DNA from: Acinetobacter sp. ANC 4648
GTDB lineage: Bacteria; Pseudomonadota; Gammaproteobacteria; Pseudomonadales; Moraxellaceae
NCBI RefSeq assembly: GCF_002135345.1
Contig: NZ_NEGI01000001.1
Location: forward strand, 614,244-678,243
Length of the DNA stretch: 64,000 nt
Direction of reading: 5' to 3'
The notes below the pieces were generated by a model. That model made no database searches and was not told the DNA's origin. It saw only the letters and a list, made by a program, of their open reading frames with translations. Below are positions 19,656-28,753 of the stretch, piece by piece. A program made the translations under genes and the position numbers. How positions within the stretch are numbered: position 1 is the first letter of the stretch; each line of letters starts with the position of its first letter.

Positions 19656-21842
19656 ATGACCCAGAACATAAATACCAACGATGATACTATTGATTTAAAA
19701 GAGTTATTTTTTTCTCTTATTGCTCAATGGAAAGTCATCACTCTTTGTATCACCTTAAGCTTGATTTGTGCTGTACTATATTTACGCATAACTCCTGAAA
19801 TATATTCTACCGATGCGCTTATATTGGTTGAAGATGGTAAAAGTGCTGCATCTGCGGCCTTACTCGGCCAGTTAAGTGCTTTATCAGGTGCAACAGGACA
19901 AAAATCACCAGCTGATGCTGAAATCGAAATCTTAAACTCAAGACTCATATTGGGGCAGGTAATTAAAAATCTGAATCTCGATATTCTGGTACAAAATAAT
20001 GAAAACAATCTTCTTCATCGTTTAATTTCAGATCAAAAAACTAAATTAATTTACAATAAAGATGCTATTGTTTATAAAAATAATCAAGGATCTTTTTCAA
20101 TACAGCAACTTGAAGTTCCTAAATATTATTTAGATAAACCATTAAAACTTGATTTTATTGGTCATAATCAATTTAATTTGAGCTTTAATAATCAAGTTAT
20201 TTTTAAAGGCTTATTAAATCAAGTAAACCGCACAACTGACTCTCATGGACTTTGGAATGTACAAGTATCTAGTCATAATCCACCAAAGCAGAATTTTACG
20301 TTAACCAAACTGGCATTACCAACAGCGGTTAAAATATTTCAATATAATTATAGTGTTACTGAAAAAGGTAAAATGACAGGCGTTATTGGTCTTAGTTATA
20401 ATGGCAATGATAAAGAACAAATTACTCAAGTACTTAATCATATTCTTAATGTTTATCATAAGCAAAATATTGAACGAAAAACACTAGAATCAAAACAAAC
20501 TCTGAGCTTCCTAGACAAACAACTTCCAGAGTTAAAGCAACAACTTGAACAATCTGAAATCAAATTTAATCAATTTAGAGAAAAGTATAATACGGTAGAT
20601 GTAACTCAAGAATCAGAACTTATGCTGAAGCAAAATATTGAGCTTGAGAAAATGAAAATTGAGTTAAAACAGAAACAGGCAGAGTTATCAGCAAAATATA
20701 CCCCTGATCACCCTTTAATGGCTGAAATTAATGCTCAAATCACATCTCTTAATCAAAAAACAAATGAACTTGCTCAATCGATTAGACGCTTACCTGAAAC
20801 TCAACGATTATATTTACAACTTTACCGCGATGTCAAAGTTAATACGGAATTGTACACCTCACTATTAAATAACTATCAACAATTGAAAATTTCCAAAGCT
20901 GGTGAGATTGGTAATGTCCGCATTATTGATACTGCAGTTGAACCTATCGAACCAATTAAACCGAAAAAGCTGATTGTTCTCATCTTATCTATTTTTATGG
21001 GTGGATTCATTGGTGTGCTAATCGCATTAGTCAGAAATATGATGCAATCGGGTGTGAAGGATTCATCACAAATTGAAAACTTTTTCAACTTACCTGTCTA
21101 TGCAACAGTTCCTCGCTCTCCATATCAATTAAACCGCCTTGATAAACTTAAAAAGCAAAAGGTTATTCCAATTCTGGCTGAGAAGAATTCAGAAGATATT
21201 GCAATTGAAAGCTTAAGAAGTATTCGTACGGCACTGCATTTCACTTTTATGCAGGCAAAGAATAATGTCATGTTAATTACAGGACCCGCACCCTCGATTG
21301 GTAAATCGTTTGTTTCAACAAATTTAGCAGTGATTTTGGCTCAAACAGGTAAAAGGGTTTTACTCATTGATGCTGACTTACGCCGTGGCTATTTACATAA
21401 ATACTTTGGGGTTAGCAATGAAAAAGGCTTAGCGGAGTATTTAATTGACGATGCTCCCCTAGAAAGTGTCATTAAATCGACCAATATTGCTGGATTAGAT
21501 TTCTTAAATCGTGGTCGTAACCCTTCAAATCCTGCAGAACTATTAAGCTCAGATAAGTTTCGAGACTTCTTAGCCAATTTAAATGAAACATACGATCACA
21601 TCTTAATTGATTCACCACCAGTACTTGCTGTTACTGACAGTATCATTATCTCGCAATATGCCGCAGTAAATTTAATTGTTGCACGTTATAACCAAACCGC
21701 TTTAAAAGAATTAGAAATTACCGTCAATCGTTTCGAACAAGCAGGAACGAAAGTCACTGGTTTCATTCTGAATGATGTGCAAAAAACCTTTGGTGGAGGT
21801 TATGCATATAACTATGCATATACATCCAAAGCAGAGGATTAA
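19656..21842 (+). CDS. wzc: Capsule polysaccharide co-polymerase/tyrosine autokinase Wzc
   Basis: A 728-residue BY-kinase controlling capsule polymerisation and export. It has an N-terminal Wzz domain between two membrane segments (about residues 29-48 and 437-457), with a periplasmic coiled-coil between them. The cytoplasmic kinase carries Walker A (GPAPSIGKSF), Walker A' (VLLIDADLRRG) and Walker B (ILIDSPP). A short Tyr cluster at the C-terminus (YAYNYAYTS) is the autophosphorylation tail that Wzb acts on. It ends at a strong terminator, closing the wza-wzb-wzc operon. Confidence 0.95.
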   Translation: MTQNINTNDDTIDLKELFFSLIAQWKVITLCITLSLICAVLYLRITPEIYSTDALILVEDGKSAASAALLGQLSALSGATGQKSPADAEIEILNSRLILGQVIKNLNLDILVQNNENNLLHRLISDQKTKLIYNKDAIVYKNNQGSFSIQQLEVPKYYLDKPLKLDFIGHNQFNLSFNNQVIFKGLLNQVNRTTDSHGLWNVQVSSHNPPKQNFTLTKLALPTAVKIFQYNYSVTEKGKMTGVIGLSYNGNDKEQITQVLNHILNVYHKQNIERKTLESKQTLSFLDKQLPELKQQLEQSEIKFNQFREKYNTVDVTQESELMLKQNIELEKMKIELKQKQAELSAKYTPDHPLMAEINAQITSLNQKTNELAQSIRRLPETQRLYLQLYRDVKVNTELYTSLLNNYQQLKISKAGEIGNVRIIDTAVEPIEPIKPKKLIVLILSIFMGGFIGVLIALVRNMMQSGVKDSSQIENFFNLPVYATVPRSPYQLNRLDKLKKQKVIPILAEKNSEDIAIESLRSIRTALHFTFMQAKNNVMLITGPAPSIGKSFVSTNLAVILAQTGKRVLLIDADLRRGYLHKYFGVSNEKGLAEYLIDDAPLESVIKSTNIAGLDFLNRGRNPSNPAELLSSDKFRDFLANLNETYDHILIDSPPVLAVTDSIIISQYAAVNLIVARYNQTALKELEITVNRFEQAGTKVTGFILNDVQKTFGGGYAYNYAYTSKAED

Positions 21843-21860
21843 TTTTTAAATATTTAGAAA

Positions 21861-21890
21861 AAGTCAGATTTAAAATCTGGCTTTTTTTAT
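21861..21890 (+). terminator. Rho-independent terminator after wzc
   Basis: Nine-base arms (AAGTCAGAT and ATCTGGCTT, with one G-U pair) around a short loop are followed by a run of T. It lies 18 bases after the wzc stop. Confidence 0.85.
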
Positions 21891-22022
21891 TTTTATACCT
21901 ATATATTCTTAGATGATTTGGTTAGAAAATGATATCGTTTCTAATATAGACGTTATATGCTGCTGTGGTTAAGCTATGATGATCAAATTAACTCTTTGAA
22001 AGATTAAAAATTGGGAAATCTT

Positions 22023-22799
22023 ATGAGTAAAGCCTTACCCATCGCTGTTGCTATTATTTTAGGCGGTGCTGCACTTGTACCTGTTTACTATGCATCTCAA
22101 CACCCAGCCGATAGTGCTGTTAAATTTGAATCGCAAAATTTTGATATGTCAAAAAACGCTTCGGCGCTTGATCAATTAAGTTATGCACAAGGTTTTAAAA
22201 TGGGTGCGCAGATTCCTGCTGAAGTGAATGCTAAAGCAATGGCAGCGGGTATGCTAGATGCTGCGGAGAAGAAACCTTCTCGTTTCTCTGAAGCTGAAAT
22301 TAAAAAAGCAACGGCTCTAATTAATAAAGAAATGTTTGCGAAAGGTATAGAAGAATTACGTTTAAATTTAGACAAGATTCCACCTGAACAAAGAGCTCAA
22401 GCTGAACAAGCACTCAAAGCTTATGATGCAAATATGGCATTTATGAAAGAAAATGCAAAAAAACCTGGCGTAATTACCACTGAAACAGGTCTGCAATATA
22501 AAATCACCAAAGAAGGTACAGGTAAACAGCCAACGGCTGAGTCTACCGTGATTGCACACTATAAAGGTTCACTGATTGACGGGACTGTATTTGACAATTC
22601 ATTTGAACGTAATCAACCGATTGATATTCCTTTAGGTCAAGTAGTTCCTGGTTGGACGGAAGGTTTTCAGCACTTAAAAGAAGGTAGCAAAGCAACCTTA
22701 TATATTCCGTCTTATTTAGGTTATGGTGAGCAAGCGCAAGCCAATATTCCACCTTTTAGTACACTTATTTTTGATGTTGAACTAATCAAAGTAAAATAA
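22023..22799 (+). CDS. fkpA: FKBP-type peptidyl-prolyl isomerase FkpA
   Basis: A 258-residue periplasmic FKBP. An N-terminal hydrophobic signal or anchor (residues 5-22) is followed by the helical FKBP dimerisation domain and a C-terminal catalytic domain beginning at VIAHYKGSLIDGTVFDNS and ending LIFDVELIKVK. It helps fold envelope proteins. I start at the ATG (MSKALPIAVA), 12 bases after an in-frame TTG, because GGGA lies just upstream. fkpA is the standard flank of the Acinetobacter K locus. Confidence 0.93.
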   Translation: MSKALPIAVAIILGGAALVPVYYASQHPADSAVKFESQNFDMSKNASALDQLSYAQGFKMGAQIPAEVNAKAMAAGMLDAAEKKPSRFSEAEIKKATALINKEMFAKGIEELRLNLDKIPPEQRAQAEQALKAYDANMAFMKENAKKPGVITTETGLQYKITKEGTGKQPTAESTVIAHYKGSLIDGTVFDNSFERNQPIDIPLGQVVPGWTEGFQHLKEGSKATLYIPSYLGYGEQAQANIPPFSTLIFDVELIKVK

Positions 22800-22807
22800 A
22801 AAATATT

Positions 22808-22833
22808 AAGGAGAGCTTTTGCTCTCCTTTTTT
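22808..22833 (+). terminator. Rho-independent terminator after fkpA
   Basis: Perfect nine-base arms AAGGAGAGC and GCTCTCCTT around TTTT, then a T run, starting 8 bases after the fkpA stop. Confidence 0.9.
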
Positions 22834-23197
22834 GATCTAAAATAAATCAATCTAAATTGAAAACTACTTCTTCTGAAGTGTAATACAAATAATCGAACAA
22901 AAGACCGATTAAAATCCAAGCAAAGTCCCTACAGTAACGTGTACTAAGGGAAATTAATGAATATAAGATTTTGACAACTCCAATGAATGTACTGAAGCCA
23001 TTATATTGTGCTTAGATCATGGATTTCAGCCAAGGGTTACAATTCATGAATAGAAGGCTCTAGTACAATTTTATATATTTCTGCAAAATTAACATATGAC
23101 GATGAAGGTCTGTAAAAGATGATTCCTTTAAATAGCACTCTAATTTTTAAAGTTGAATAATTGAAAGTGAAATAATAGTCGGAAGATGGAATTAAAT
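22834..23197. other. Intergenic stretch upstream of the second FKBP gene
   Basis: About 360 bases between the fkpA terminator and the next gene. I see no credible reading frame on either strand and no clear RNA hairpin. It is A/T-rich and presumably contains the promoter of the downstream gene. Confidence 0.5.
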
Positions 23198-23887
23198 ATG
23201 AAAAATACTGTTTTATTGTTATCAATGTTCAGCTTAGCTAGCATGAGCCATGCTGTTGTCATCACCAATAAGAGTACCCAGCAAGAACAACTCGGCTATA
23301 GCTATGGCTATGTCATGGGGCGCAGTAATGCAGAAACCTTAAAAGATATTAATCTCGATGCTTTTATTCTGGGACTCAAACAAGGTTCTACCAGTCAAAA
23401 AGCGACATTAACTGATGAAGAAATGGCAAAAGCATTAACTCAATACAAACAACAAAGTGATGCAAAACAACTTAATAATTTTAAACAATTAGCCCTAGAA
23501 AATGCAAAACTAGGAGATGCTTTTTTGGCTGAAAATGCAAAAAAATCAAATGTGATAACGACAAAATCAGGTTTGCAATATTCGATTCTACAGCCAGGAA
23601 CAGGAAAATCTCCAAAAACCAATTCTAAAGTTTCCGTCCATTATGAAGGTCGCCTACTCGATGGAACAGTATTTGACAGTTCGATTGCTCGTAATCAAGC
23701 CGTTGATTTTCAAGTGAACCAAGTTATTCAAGGTTGGACTGAAGGCTTACAATTGATGAAAGAAGGTGCTAAATATCGCTTCTTTATTCCAGCAGCATTG
23801 GCATATGGCGAAATTGGTTCAGGTGATGCGATTGGACCGAATAGTACCTTAATTTTTGATGTCGAGCTTTTAAAAGTAAGCCCTTAA
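23198..23887 (+). CDS. fklB: FKBP-type peptidyl-prolyl isomerase, second copy (FklB-like)
   Basis: A 229-residue periplasmic FKBP with a signal peptide (MKNTVLLLSMFSLASMSHA), an N-terminal FKBP_N helical domain, and a C-terminal catalytic domain (SVHYEGRLLDGTVFDSS ... LIFDVELLKVSP). It is a paralogue of the fkpA product upstream, sharing its layout and the GLQY-I-GTGK linker. The start chosen has GGA 7 bases upstream; an earlier ATG adds four residues that are not part of a signal peptide. A terminator shared with convergent murJ follows. Confidence 0.9.
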   Translation: MKNTVLLLSMFSLASMSHAVVITNKSTQQEQLGYSYGYVMGRSNAETLKDINLDAFILGLKQGSTSQKATLTDEEMAKALTQYKQQSDAKQLNNFKQLALENAKLGDAFLAENAKKSNVITTKSGLQYSILQPGTGKSPKTNSKVSVHYEGRLLDGTVFDSSIARNQAVDFQVNQVIQGWTEGLQLMKEGAKYRFFIPAALAYGEIGSGDAIGPNSTLIFDVELLKVSP

Positions 23888-23902
23888 AAGATCAGCTAAA
23901 AT

Positions 23903-23948
23903 AAAAAAAACATCGCAGTGAGTTTAAATCACTGCGATGTTTTTTTTA
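23903..23948. terminator. Bidirectional terminator between fklB and murJ
   Basis: Perfect 11-base arms (CATCGCAGTGA and TCACTGCGATG), flanked by A8 on the left and T8 on the right, between two convergent genes. Confidence 0.92.
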
Positions 23949-23963
23949 TTTTCAATATACATT

Positions 23964-25505
23964 TTAATGTTTCAGATGGCGCGGTCTAAATCCGGAAGCC
24001 AGTAATGCCACAGCATATGCCACAACACCAATCACACAAAGCCCTGCAACTTCAGCAATACGAATCCATTGAGAAAGTGCCCCATCGTACCAAGTCAATC
24101 CATACCAAAGTGCTGCAACCATGACTAAATTTGCAATTACAAACTGGATAGATAATTTTTTCCAATGTGCCCCAAAACGGAAAATATTACGTTTATGCAA
24201 GTAGTAATACAGCATTCCAGCATTCACGAAAGCAGAACCTGACGATGCAATCGCAAGTGCCATATGCTCAGCTTTCCAATCAATCAGTTTAAATATTCCA
24301 ATAAAGACAACGTTTAAAATGGCATTTGCCGCAACTGCCATTAAGCCGACACGTACGGGAGTTCTCGTATCCTGCATGGCATAAAAACCGGGTGCAAATA
24401 CTTTAATCAGCATAAATGCCAACACCCCACCACTCATACATTGCAGTGCCATTGCAGTCATTTGTGTATCTCGCAAATCAAAAGCACCGTGCTGAAATAA
24501 TGCTTGAATAATCGGTGTAGACAGCATAAATAACGCAATACTGGCAGGTACACCGACCACGACAATGACTCGGGCTGCCCAATCGATCATGGCACGAAAT
24601 TTAGTTTGATCATGCTCTGCTTTACGCGCTGAAAGTGAAGGTAGAATCACTGTACCAATTGCTACCCCAATTAAGCCTAAAGGTAACTCTGTCATCCGTT
24701 CGGCACTATATAGCCACGATACCGAACCATCCTGCATGAAAGATGCCCAAATCGTATTTAACAATAAATTAATCTGGGTAACGGAGACACCAAACAAAGC
24801 TGGCAGCATCAGTTTTAGAATACGATCTACGCCTTCATGCTTGAAATCAATCTTGGGTGGGATCAATAATTTTTTATGCCACAATTCAGGAATTTGAATT
24901 GCTAGTTGTAATATACCTGCAATAACCACTGCCCATCCGAGTGCCATAATTGGCTCTGCCATATGCGGAGCCAACCACCAAGCACCAGCGATCATGGTAA
25001 TATTGAGTAAAACTGGGGCAAATGCTGGGGTCGAAAATGATCCATAACTGTTTAAAATACTACTGGCAAAAGCCGTAAGTGACATAAACATCAAATATGG
25101 AATCGTTAAACGAAACATATCAACTGCCAAATCAAATTTGGCAGGATCATGATGGAAACCAGGTGCATAGACATACAAAATTGCAGGTGCTACCACCATA
25201 CAAAATAATGTTAGCAAAGACATGACCGTTAACAAACAACCAAATACCCGACTAATCAGAATCTGAACTTCTTCGTGTAATTTTGTTGTTTTATATTCTG
25301 TTAATACGGGAATAAAAGCTTGTGAAAATGCACCTTCAGCGAATAATCGCCTGAAAAAATTTGGAATACGAAAGGCAACCACGAAAGTATCGAAATCTTT
25401 ACCTGCACCAAAGACATTCAAAAGAACCATATCTCGCACAAGTCCCAACACTCGTGACAACATGGTCATTGCACTGACAATAAAGGTGGATCGCCACAGC
25501 GCCAT
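23964..25505 (-). CDS. murJ: Lipid II flippase MurJ
   Basis: A 513-residue polytopic MOP-superfamily protein with about fourteen membrane segments, flipping lipid II for peptidoglycan synthesis. The N-terminal ALWRSTFIVSAMTMLSRVLG and FFRRLFAEGAFSQAFIPVL segments are hallmark MurJ sequence. Arginines in the early loops match the substrate-binding positions known in the family. I use the ATG preceded by AGGTG; a GTG three codons earlier is possible. It is transcribed away from ampD's neighbourhood with a 77- to 86-base gap. Confidence 0.95.
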   Translation of the reverse strand: MALWRSTFIVSAMTMLSRVLGLVRDMVLLNVFGAGKDFDTFVVAFRIPNFFRRLFAEGAFSQAFIPVLTEYKTTKLHEEVQILISRVFGCLLTVMSLLTLFCMVVAPAILYVYAPGFHHDPAKFDLAVDMFRLTIPYLMFMSLTAFASSILNSYGSFSTPAFAPVLLNITMIAGAWWLAPHMAEPIMALGWAVVIAGILQLAIQIPELWHKKLLIPPKIDFKHEGVDRILKLMLPALFGVSVTQINLLLNTIWASFMQDGSVSWLYSAERMTELPLGLIGVAIGTVILPSLSARKAEHDQTKFRAMIDWAARVIVVVGVPASIALFMLSTPIIQALFQHGAFDLRDTQMTAMALQCMSGGVLAFMLIKVFAPGFYAMQDTRTPVRVGLMAVAANAILNVVFIGIFKLIDWKAEHMALAIASSGSAFVNAGMLYYYLHKRNIFRFGAHWKKLSIQFVIANLVMVAALWYGLTWYDGALSQWIRIAEVAGLCVIGVVAYAVALLASGFRPRHLKH

Positions 25506-25591
25506 CGTATTCACCTAGTAATTATAAAGTCGCTATTGTAATGAAAGTTTCTCAAAATTACGTTGTTAATTCATGAATGCTGTGATGATTT

Positions 25592-26167
25592 TTAAGACCG
25601 CTTGTTCTGAGCCAATAATGTTCTGAAATATGACCATTGAAAATGCGATCCAGGATCTGTTTTCCGTCCGGGTGCAATATCAGAATGCCCTGCTAAATGT
25701 TGGGCTATTTTTGGAAATGCATACTGTAAGGTTGCCACAGCATCTGCTAAAACCTGATATTGAATTTCTTCAAAATCAGTATCATCACTGCCTTCTAATT
25801 CAATGCCAATGGAATAATCATTGCATTCTTTTTGAGCAAGATAACTTGAACGCCCAGCATGCCAAGCCCGATCATTAAAATTCACAAATTGCAGAACTTC
25901 ACCCGTGCGCAAAATTAATAAATGTGTTGAAACTTGCATCCCTTCTATCGTTTGAAAATAAGGATGTACCGACCAATCCAGTTGATTCTGGAAAAATTGC
26001 TCGATATAGCCACCACCAAATTGTGAAGGAGGTAAACTAATATTGTGAATGACAATCAGCTGTATTTCCGTCTCTTCAGGGCGTTGACTATAATTAGGCG
26101 TAGAAATTTGACGAGCACCGATGAGCTGTCCATCTACAACTTGAAATTTTGCTGCTGATTGCATCAC
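25592..26167 (-). CDS. ampD: 1,6-anhydro-N-acetylmuramyl-L-alanine amidase AmpD
   Basis: A 191-residue cytoplasmic N-acetylmuramoyl-L-alanine amidase (amidase_2 fold) that recycles anhydro-muropeptides. The zinc ligands are visible: VIHNISLPP (His near residue 36), the C-terminal HSDIAPGRKTDPG (His and Asp), and the WHAGRS motif. In Gram-negatives with an AmpR/AmpC system AmpD loss raises beta-lactamase expression; no ampC is in this window. The gene is directed away from nadC, 156 bases from it. Met2 is an equally possible start. Confidence 0.93.
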   Translation of the reverse strand: MMQSAAKFQVVDGQLIGARQISTPNYSQRPEETEIQLIVIHNISLPPSQFGGGYIEQFFQNQLDWSVHPYFQTIEGMQVSTHLLILRTGEVLQFVNFNDRAWHAGRSSYLAQKECNDYSIGIELEGSDDTDFEEIQYQVLADAVATLQYAFPKIAQHLAGHSDIAPGRKTDPGSHFQWSYFRTLLAQNKRS

Positions 26168-26323
26168 TCATTCCTAGACGATGATTATCTTTTTCAAGGC
26201 CGAACTCACTATTCGGGCAAAGCTTAGTTTACGCTGAACTATCTTAAATAAAAACTTCTCAAAATATTCGGTGAGAATGCTAATATAGCGCTCAATTTTA
26301 AGGCTGAACACGAAAGGGATTCC

Positions 26324-27169
26324 ATGAGCATACCTGAATCTTTGCTTGAACAATCGATTCAAATCAATATTCAACACGCGCTACAGGAAGATATTGGCGA
26401 TGCCGATATTACAGCCCTGCTCACGCCTGAAGATGAGCAAGCCACTGCAACGATAATTACCCGTGAAGATATGATTCTTGCAGGACAGCCATGGGTCAAT
26501 GCATTAATTCAAGCGTATGATCCAACAGTAAACATCATATGGCTGAAAAATGACGGTGATTTCGTCCAAGCCAATGCAGCTATTTTCAAACTTGCAGGTT
26601 CGGCACGTAGTTTATTGACGGTAGAACGCCCTGCTTTGAATTTTATTCAAACCCTATCGGCCGTTGCAACCAAAACTGCAGAATATCTTAAACAGCTTGA
26701 AGGTTTAAATACCAAGCTATTAGATACCCGTAAAACTTTACCAGGATTACGTATTGCACAAAAATATGCAGTTACCGTTGGCGGTGGTCAAAATCATCGT
26801 TTAGGATTATTTGACGCTTTTTTAATTAAAGAAAATCATATTATGGCGGCGGGTGGCATCACTCAAGCCATTGCCAAGGCACATCTGATTGCACCTGGTA
26901 AACTAGTAGAAGTAGAAGTAGAAACGTGGAATGAGTTAAATCAAGCGCTTCAAGCAAAGGCAGATATTGTGATGCTGGATAATTTCAGCCAACAGCAAAT
27001 GATTGATGCAGTCAAACACGTTGCAGGTCGTTGTAAACTGGAAGCATCGGGTAATATTACGCTTGATAATTTGCACGAAGTTGCAACCACAGGTGTCGAT
27101 TATATTTCAATGGGTGTACTTACTAAAGATGTCAAAGCCGTGGATTTATCCATGCGTTTTAATGGCTAA
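26324..27169 (+). CDS. nadC: Nicotinate-nucleotide pyrophosphorylase (carboxylating)
   Basis: A 281-residue quinolinate phosphoribosyltransferase that makes nicotinate mononucleotide from quinolinate and PRPP in NAD synthesis. Family sequence includes ALQEDIGDADITA at the N-terminus, DTRKTLPGLR near residue 130, KENHI, and EASGNITLDNL near the C-terminus. The start has AAAGGGA 6 bases upstream. It is adjacent to ampD in divergent orientation, a frequent pairing in related bacteria. A terminator follows. Confidence 0.95.
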   Translation: MSIPESLLEQSIQINIQHALQEDIGDADITALLTPEDEQATATIITREDMILAGQPWVNALIQAYDPTVNIIWLKNDGDFVQANAAIFKLAGSARSLLTVERPALNFIQTLSAVATKTAEYLKQLEGLNTKLLDTRKTLPGLRIAQKYAVTVGGGQNHRLGLFDAFLIKENHIMAAGGITQAIAKAHLIAPGKLVEVEVETWNELNQALQAKADIVMLDNFSQQQMIDAVKHVAGRCKLEASGNITLDNLHEVATTGVDYISMGVLTKDVKAVDLSMRFNG

Positions 27170-27201
27170 AACTTAAAAAAATAGTCGATTTAATGTTCAA
27201 A

Positions 27202-27231
27202 AACGGCAGTACCTCTGCTGTCGTTTTTTTT
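27202..27231 (+). terminator. Rho-independent terminator after nadC
   Basis: Eight-base arms AACGGCAG and CTGTCGTT (one G-U pair) and a long T run, 32 bases after the nadC stop. Confidence 0.85.
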
Positions 27232-27348
27232 ATTTATGATGCATATTTACCACCTTAACGACAGATTACATAAATGTACTTTTGAAAAGCTAATGTGATC
27301 TTTTATATTTAATTTATCCAAATTATTATAAACATAGAGAATATAACA

Positions 27349-28512
27349 GTGAAAAAAACAAGCTACTTATATAGTCTTTTAAGCCTCTCGATTTCCTCAT
27401 TCAGTATTGCTGCACCTTTAGACATACATGTACTCAGCGCAACGGTAAAAGATCAGAACATTGCCAATGCAGAAGTGATTTTACAAAAAAATGGGGAAAG
27501 ATCTGCATCCAATAGCACCAATGCACAGGGACGAACAATAATCGCGAGTAACCTCAACGATACTGTCGAAAATCTACTGATTATTAAAAAGCAGGGTTAT
27601 TCAACTTTGGTGGCAAAATGTCCATGTGATGGTATGACCTATGCATTAAGTCCAGTACTCAAAGATTTGAATAGCATGCGAATCGTACTCAATTGGGGGC
27701 AGAATCCTTCAGATTTAGATTCGCATTTAAGTTATAAAAATCAACATATTTATTGGAACAGTAAGCAAGGCACGAATGCCAACTTAGATGTAGATGATGT
27801 TGACTCTTATGGTCCAGAAACCATAACTATCGAAAAACGTTTAGCCGATCAGTATTATGTTTATTCTGTACATGATTATTCCGATCGTGAATCTCCTGAT
27901 ACCCATAATCTTGCCAATAGCCAAGCCAAAGTCATGGTTTATGCAGGCGAATCTTTAATCCGTTCCTATTATGTTCCTACAGAAAAAACTGGAAACTTAT
28001 GGATGGTATTTCGTATTTCACCAGAAGGAGAAATTCAAGATATCAACCAAATTTCAGGTACTCAGGCTGGTGCAAGCCGAATTGGCTCCACTGTCTCTAA
28101 TTATCAAAACCAAGCAACCCAAGTACATCAGATTACTGTTTCAAGCGCCGATCAAGCCCATGCCAAAACGTTAAATCTTAAAGCAGATCAAGCCTATAAA
28201 AATAATCAGTTTGAGCAAGCTGCGATGCTCTATCAACAATCGATTGATTACAATCCAAATATTGGACAAACCTATAGTAATTTAGCATTAAGCTATCAAA
28301 AACTTAATCGTTCTGCAGAGGCATTATGGGCCAATCAAAAAGCCATTGCTTTAGCAAACAGTAACAATACCAAAGCCTATTCACATTATAATATGGGGCG
28401 TATTTATGAAAATCATCAGGACTACGCTGCTGCTTTGAGTCATTACCAACAAGCTAATCAATTTAAACCGAACCCAAGTTATGATGAGGCAATCCGACGT
28501 GTAACTCGTTAA
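27349..28512 (+). CDS. Secreted DUF2135 (YfaP-like) protein with C-terminal TPR repeats
   Basis: A 387-residue protein with a signal peptide (cut after IAA, about residue 21). A carboxypeptidase-regulatory-like beta domain (residues 25-105) is followed by a DUF2135 region beginning MRIVLNWGQNPSDLDSHL and containing DVDDVDSYGPETI. At least two tetratricopeptide repeats follow from about residue 275 (LNLKADQAYKNNQFEQAAML, then YSNLALSYQKLNRSAEALWA). The Asp-rich segment suggests metal binding, as in YfaP. The start is GTG. The role is unknown; it stands alone with its own terminator. Confidence 0.8.
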   Translation: MKKTSYLYSLLSLSISSFSIAAPLDIHVLSATVKDQNIANAEVILQKNGERSASNSTNAQGRTIIASNLNDTVENLLIIKKQGYSTLVAKCPCDGMTYALSPVLKDLNSMRIVLNWGQNPSDLDSHLSYKNQHIYWNSKQGTNANLDVDDVDSYGPETITIEKRLADQYYVYSVHDYSDRESPDTHNLANSQAKVMVYAGESLIRSYYVPTEKTGNLWMVFRISPEGEIQDINQISGTQAGASRIGSTVSNYQNQATQVHQITVSSADQAHAKTLNLKADQAYKNNQFEQAAMLYQQSIDYNPNIGQTYSNLALSYQKLNRSAEALWANQKAIALANSNNTKAYSHYNMGRIYENHQDYAAALSHYQQANQFKPNPSYDEAIRRVTR

Positions 28513-28521
28513 ATTATGTAT

Positions 28522-28550
28522 AGAGGAATTTTAAATAATTCCTCTTTTTT
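28522..28550 (+). terminator. Rho-independent terminator after the DUF2135/TPR gene
   Basis: Perfect nine-base arms AGAGGAATT and AATTCCTCT, then T6, 9 bases after the stop codon. Confidence 0.9.
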
Positions 28551-28690
28551 CATGCCGATAAAACTGTAAATAATGCGCATTGATGCACTCCTTACTCAAA
28601 AATTATTTCGCTAATTGTGCTCGATAATCTTGTATTTATCCACAAACCTAAACCACACTTATTGATTACAATTTAAGCAACCTGATTACA

Positions 28691-28718
28691 TTGTAAAAAT
28701 ATCTAAACGGCCTATAAT
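28691..28718 (+). promoter_or_regulatory. Sigma70-type promoter of the sulfatase-family gene
   Basis: TTGTAA at 28691-28696 and TATAAT at 28713-28718 with 16 bases between. Transcription would begin near 28725, which excludes the upstream TTG at 28721 as the gene start. Confidence 0.7.
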
Positions 28719-28753
28719 ATTTGCCCATCCCAAAGCAGCGCAAATTAGATCAA

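Noticed and set aside
26174..26377. 67-residue - strand frame between ampD and nadC
   Set aside because: It overlaps the nadC start region on the other strand and has no ribosome site or recognisable features.
28721..28753. TTG at 28721 as start of the sulfatase-family gene
   Set aside because: A TATAAT -10 ends three bases before it, so the transcript would begin at or after this codon.
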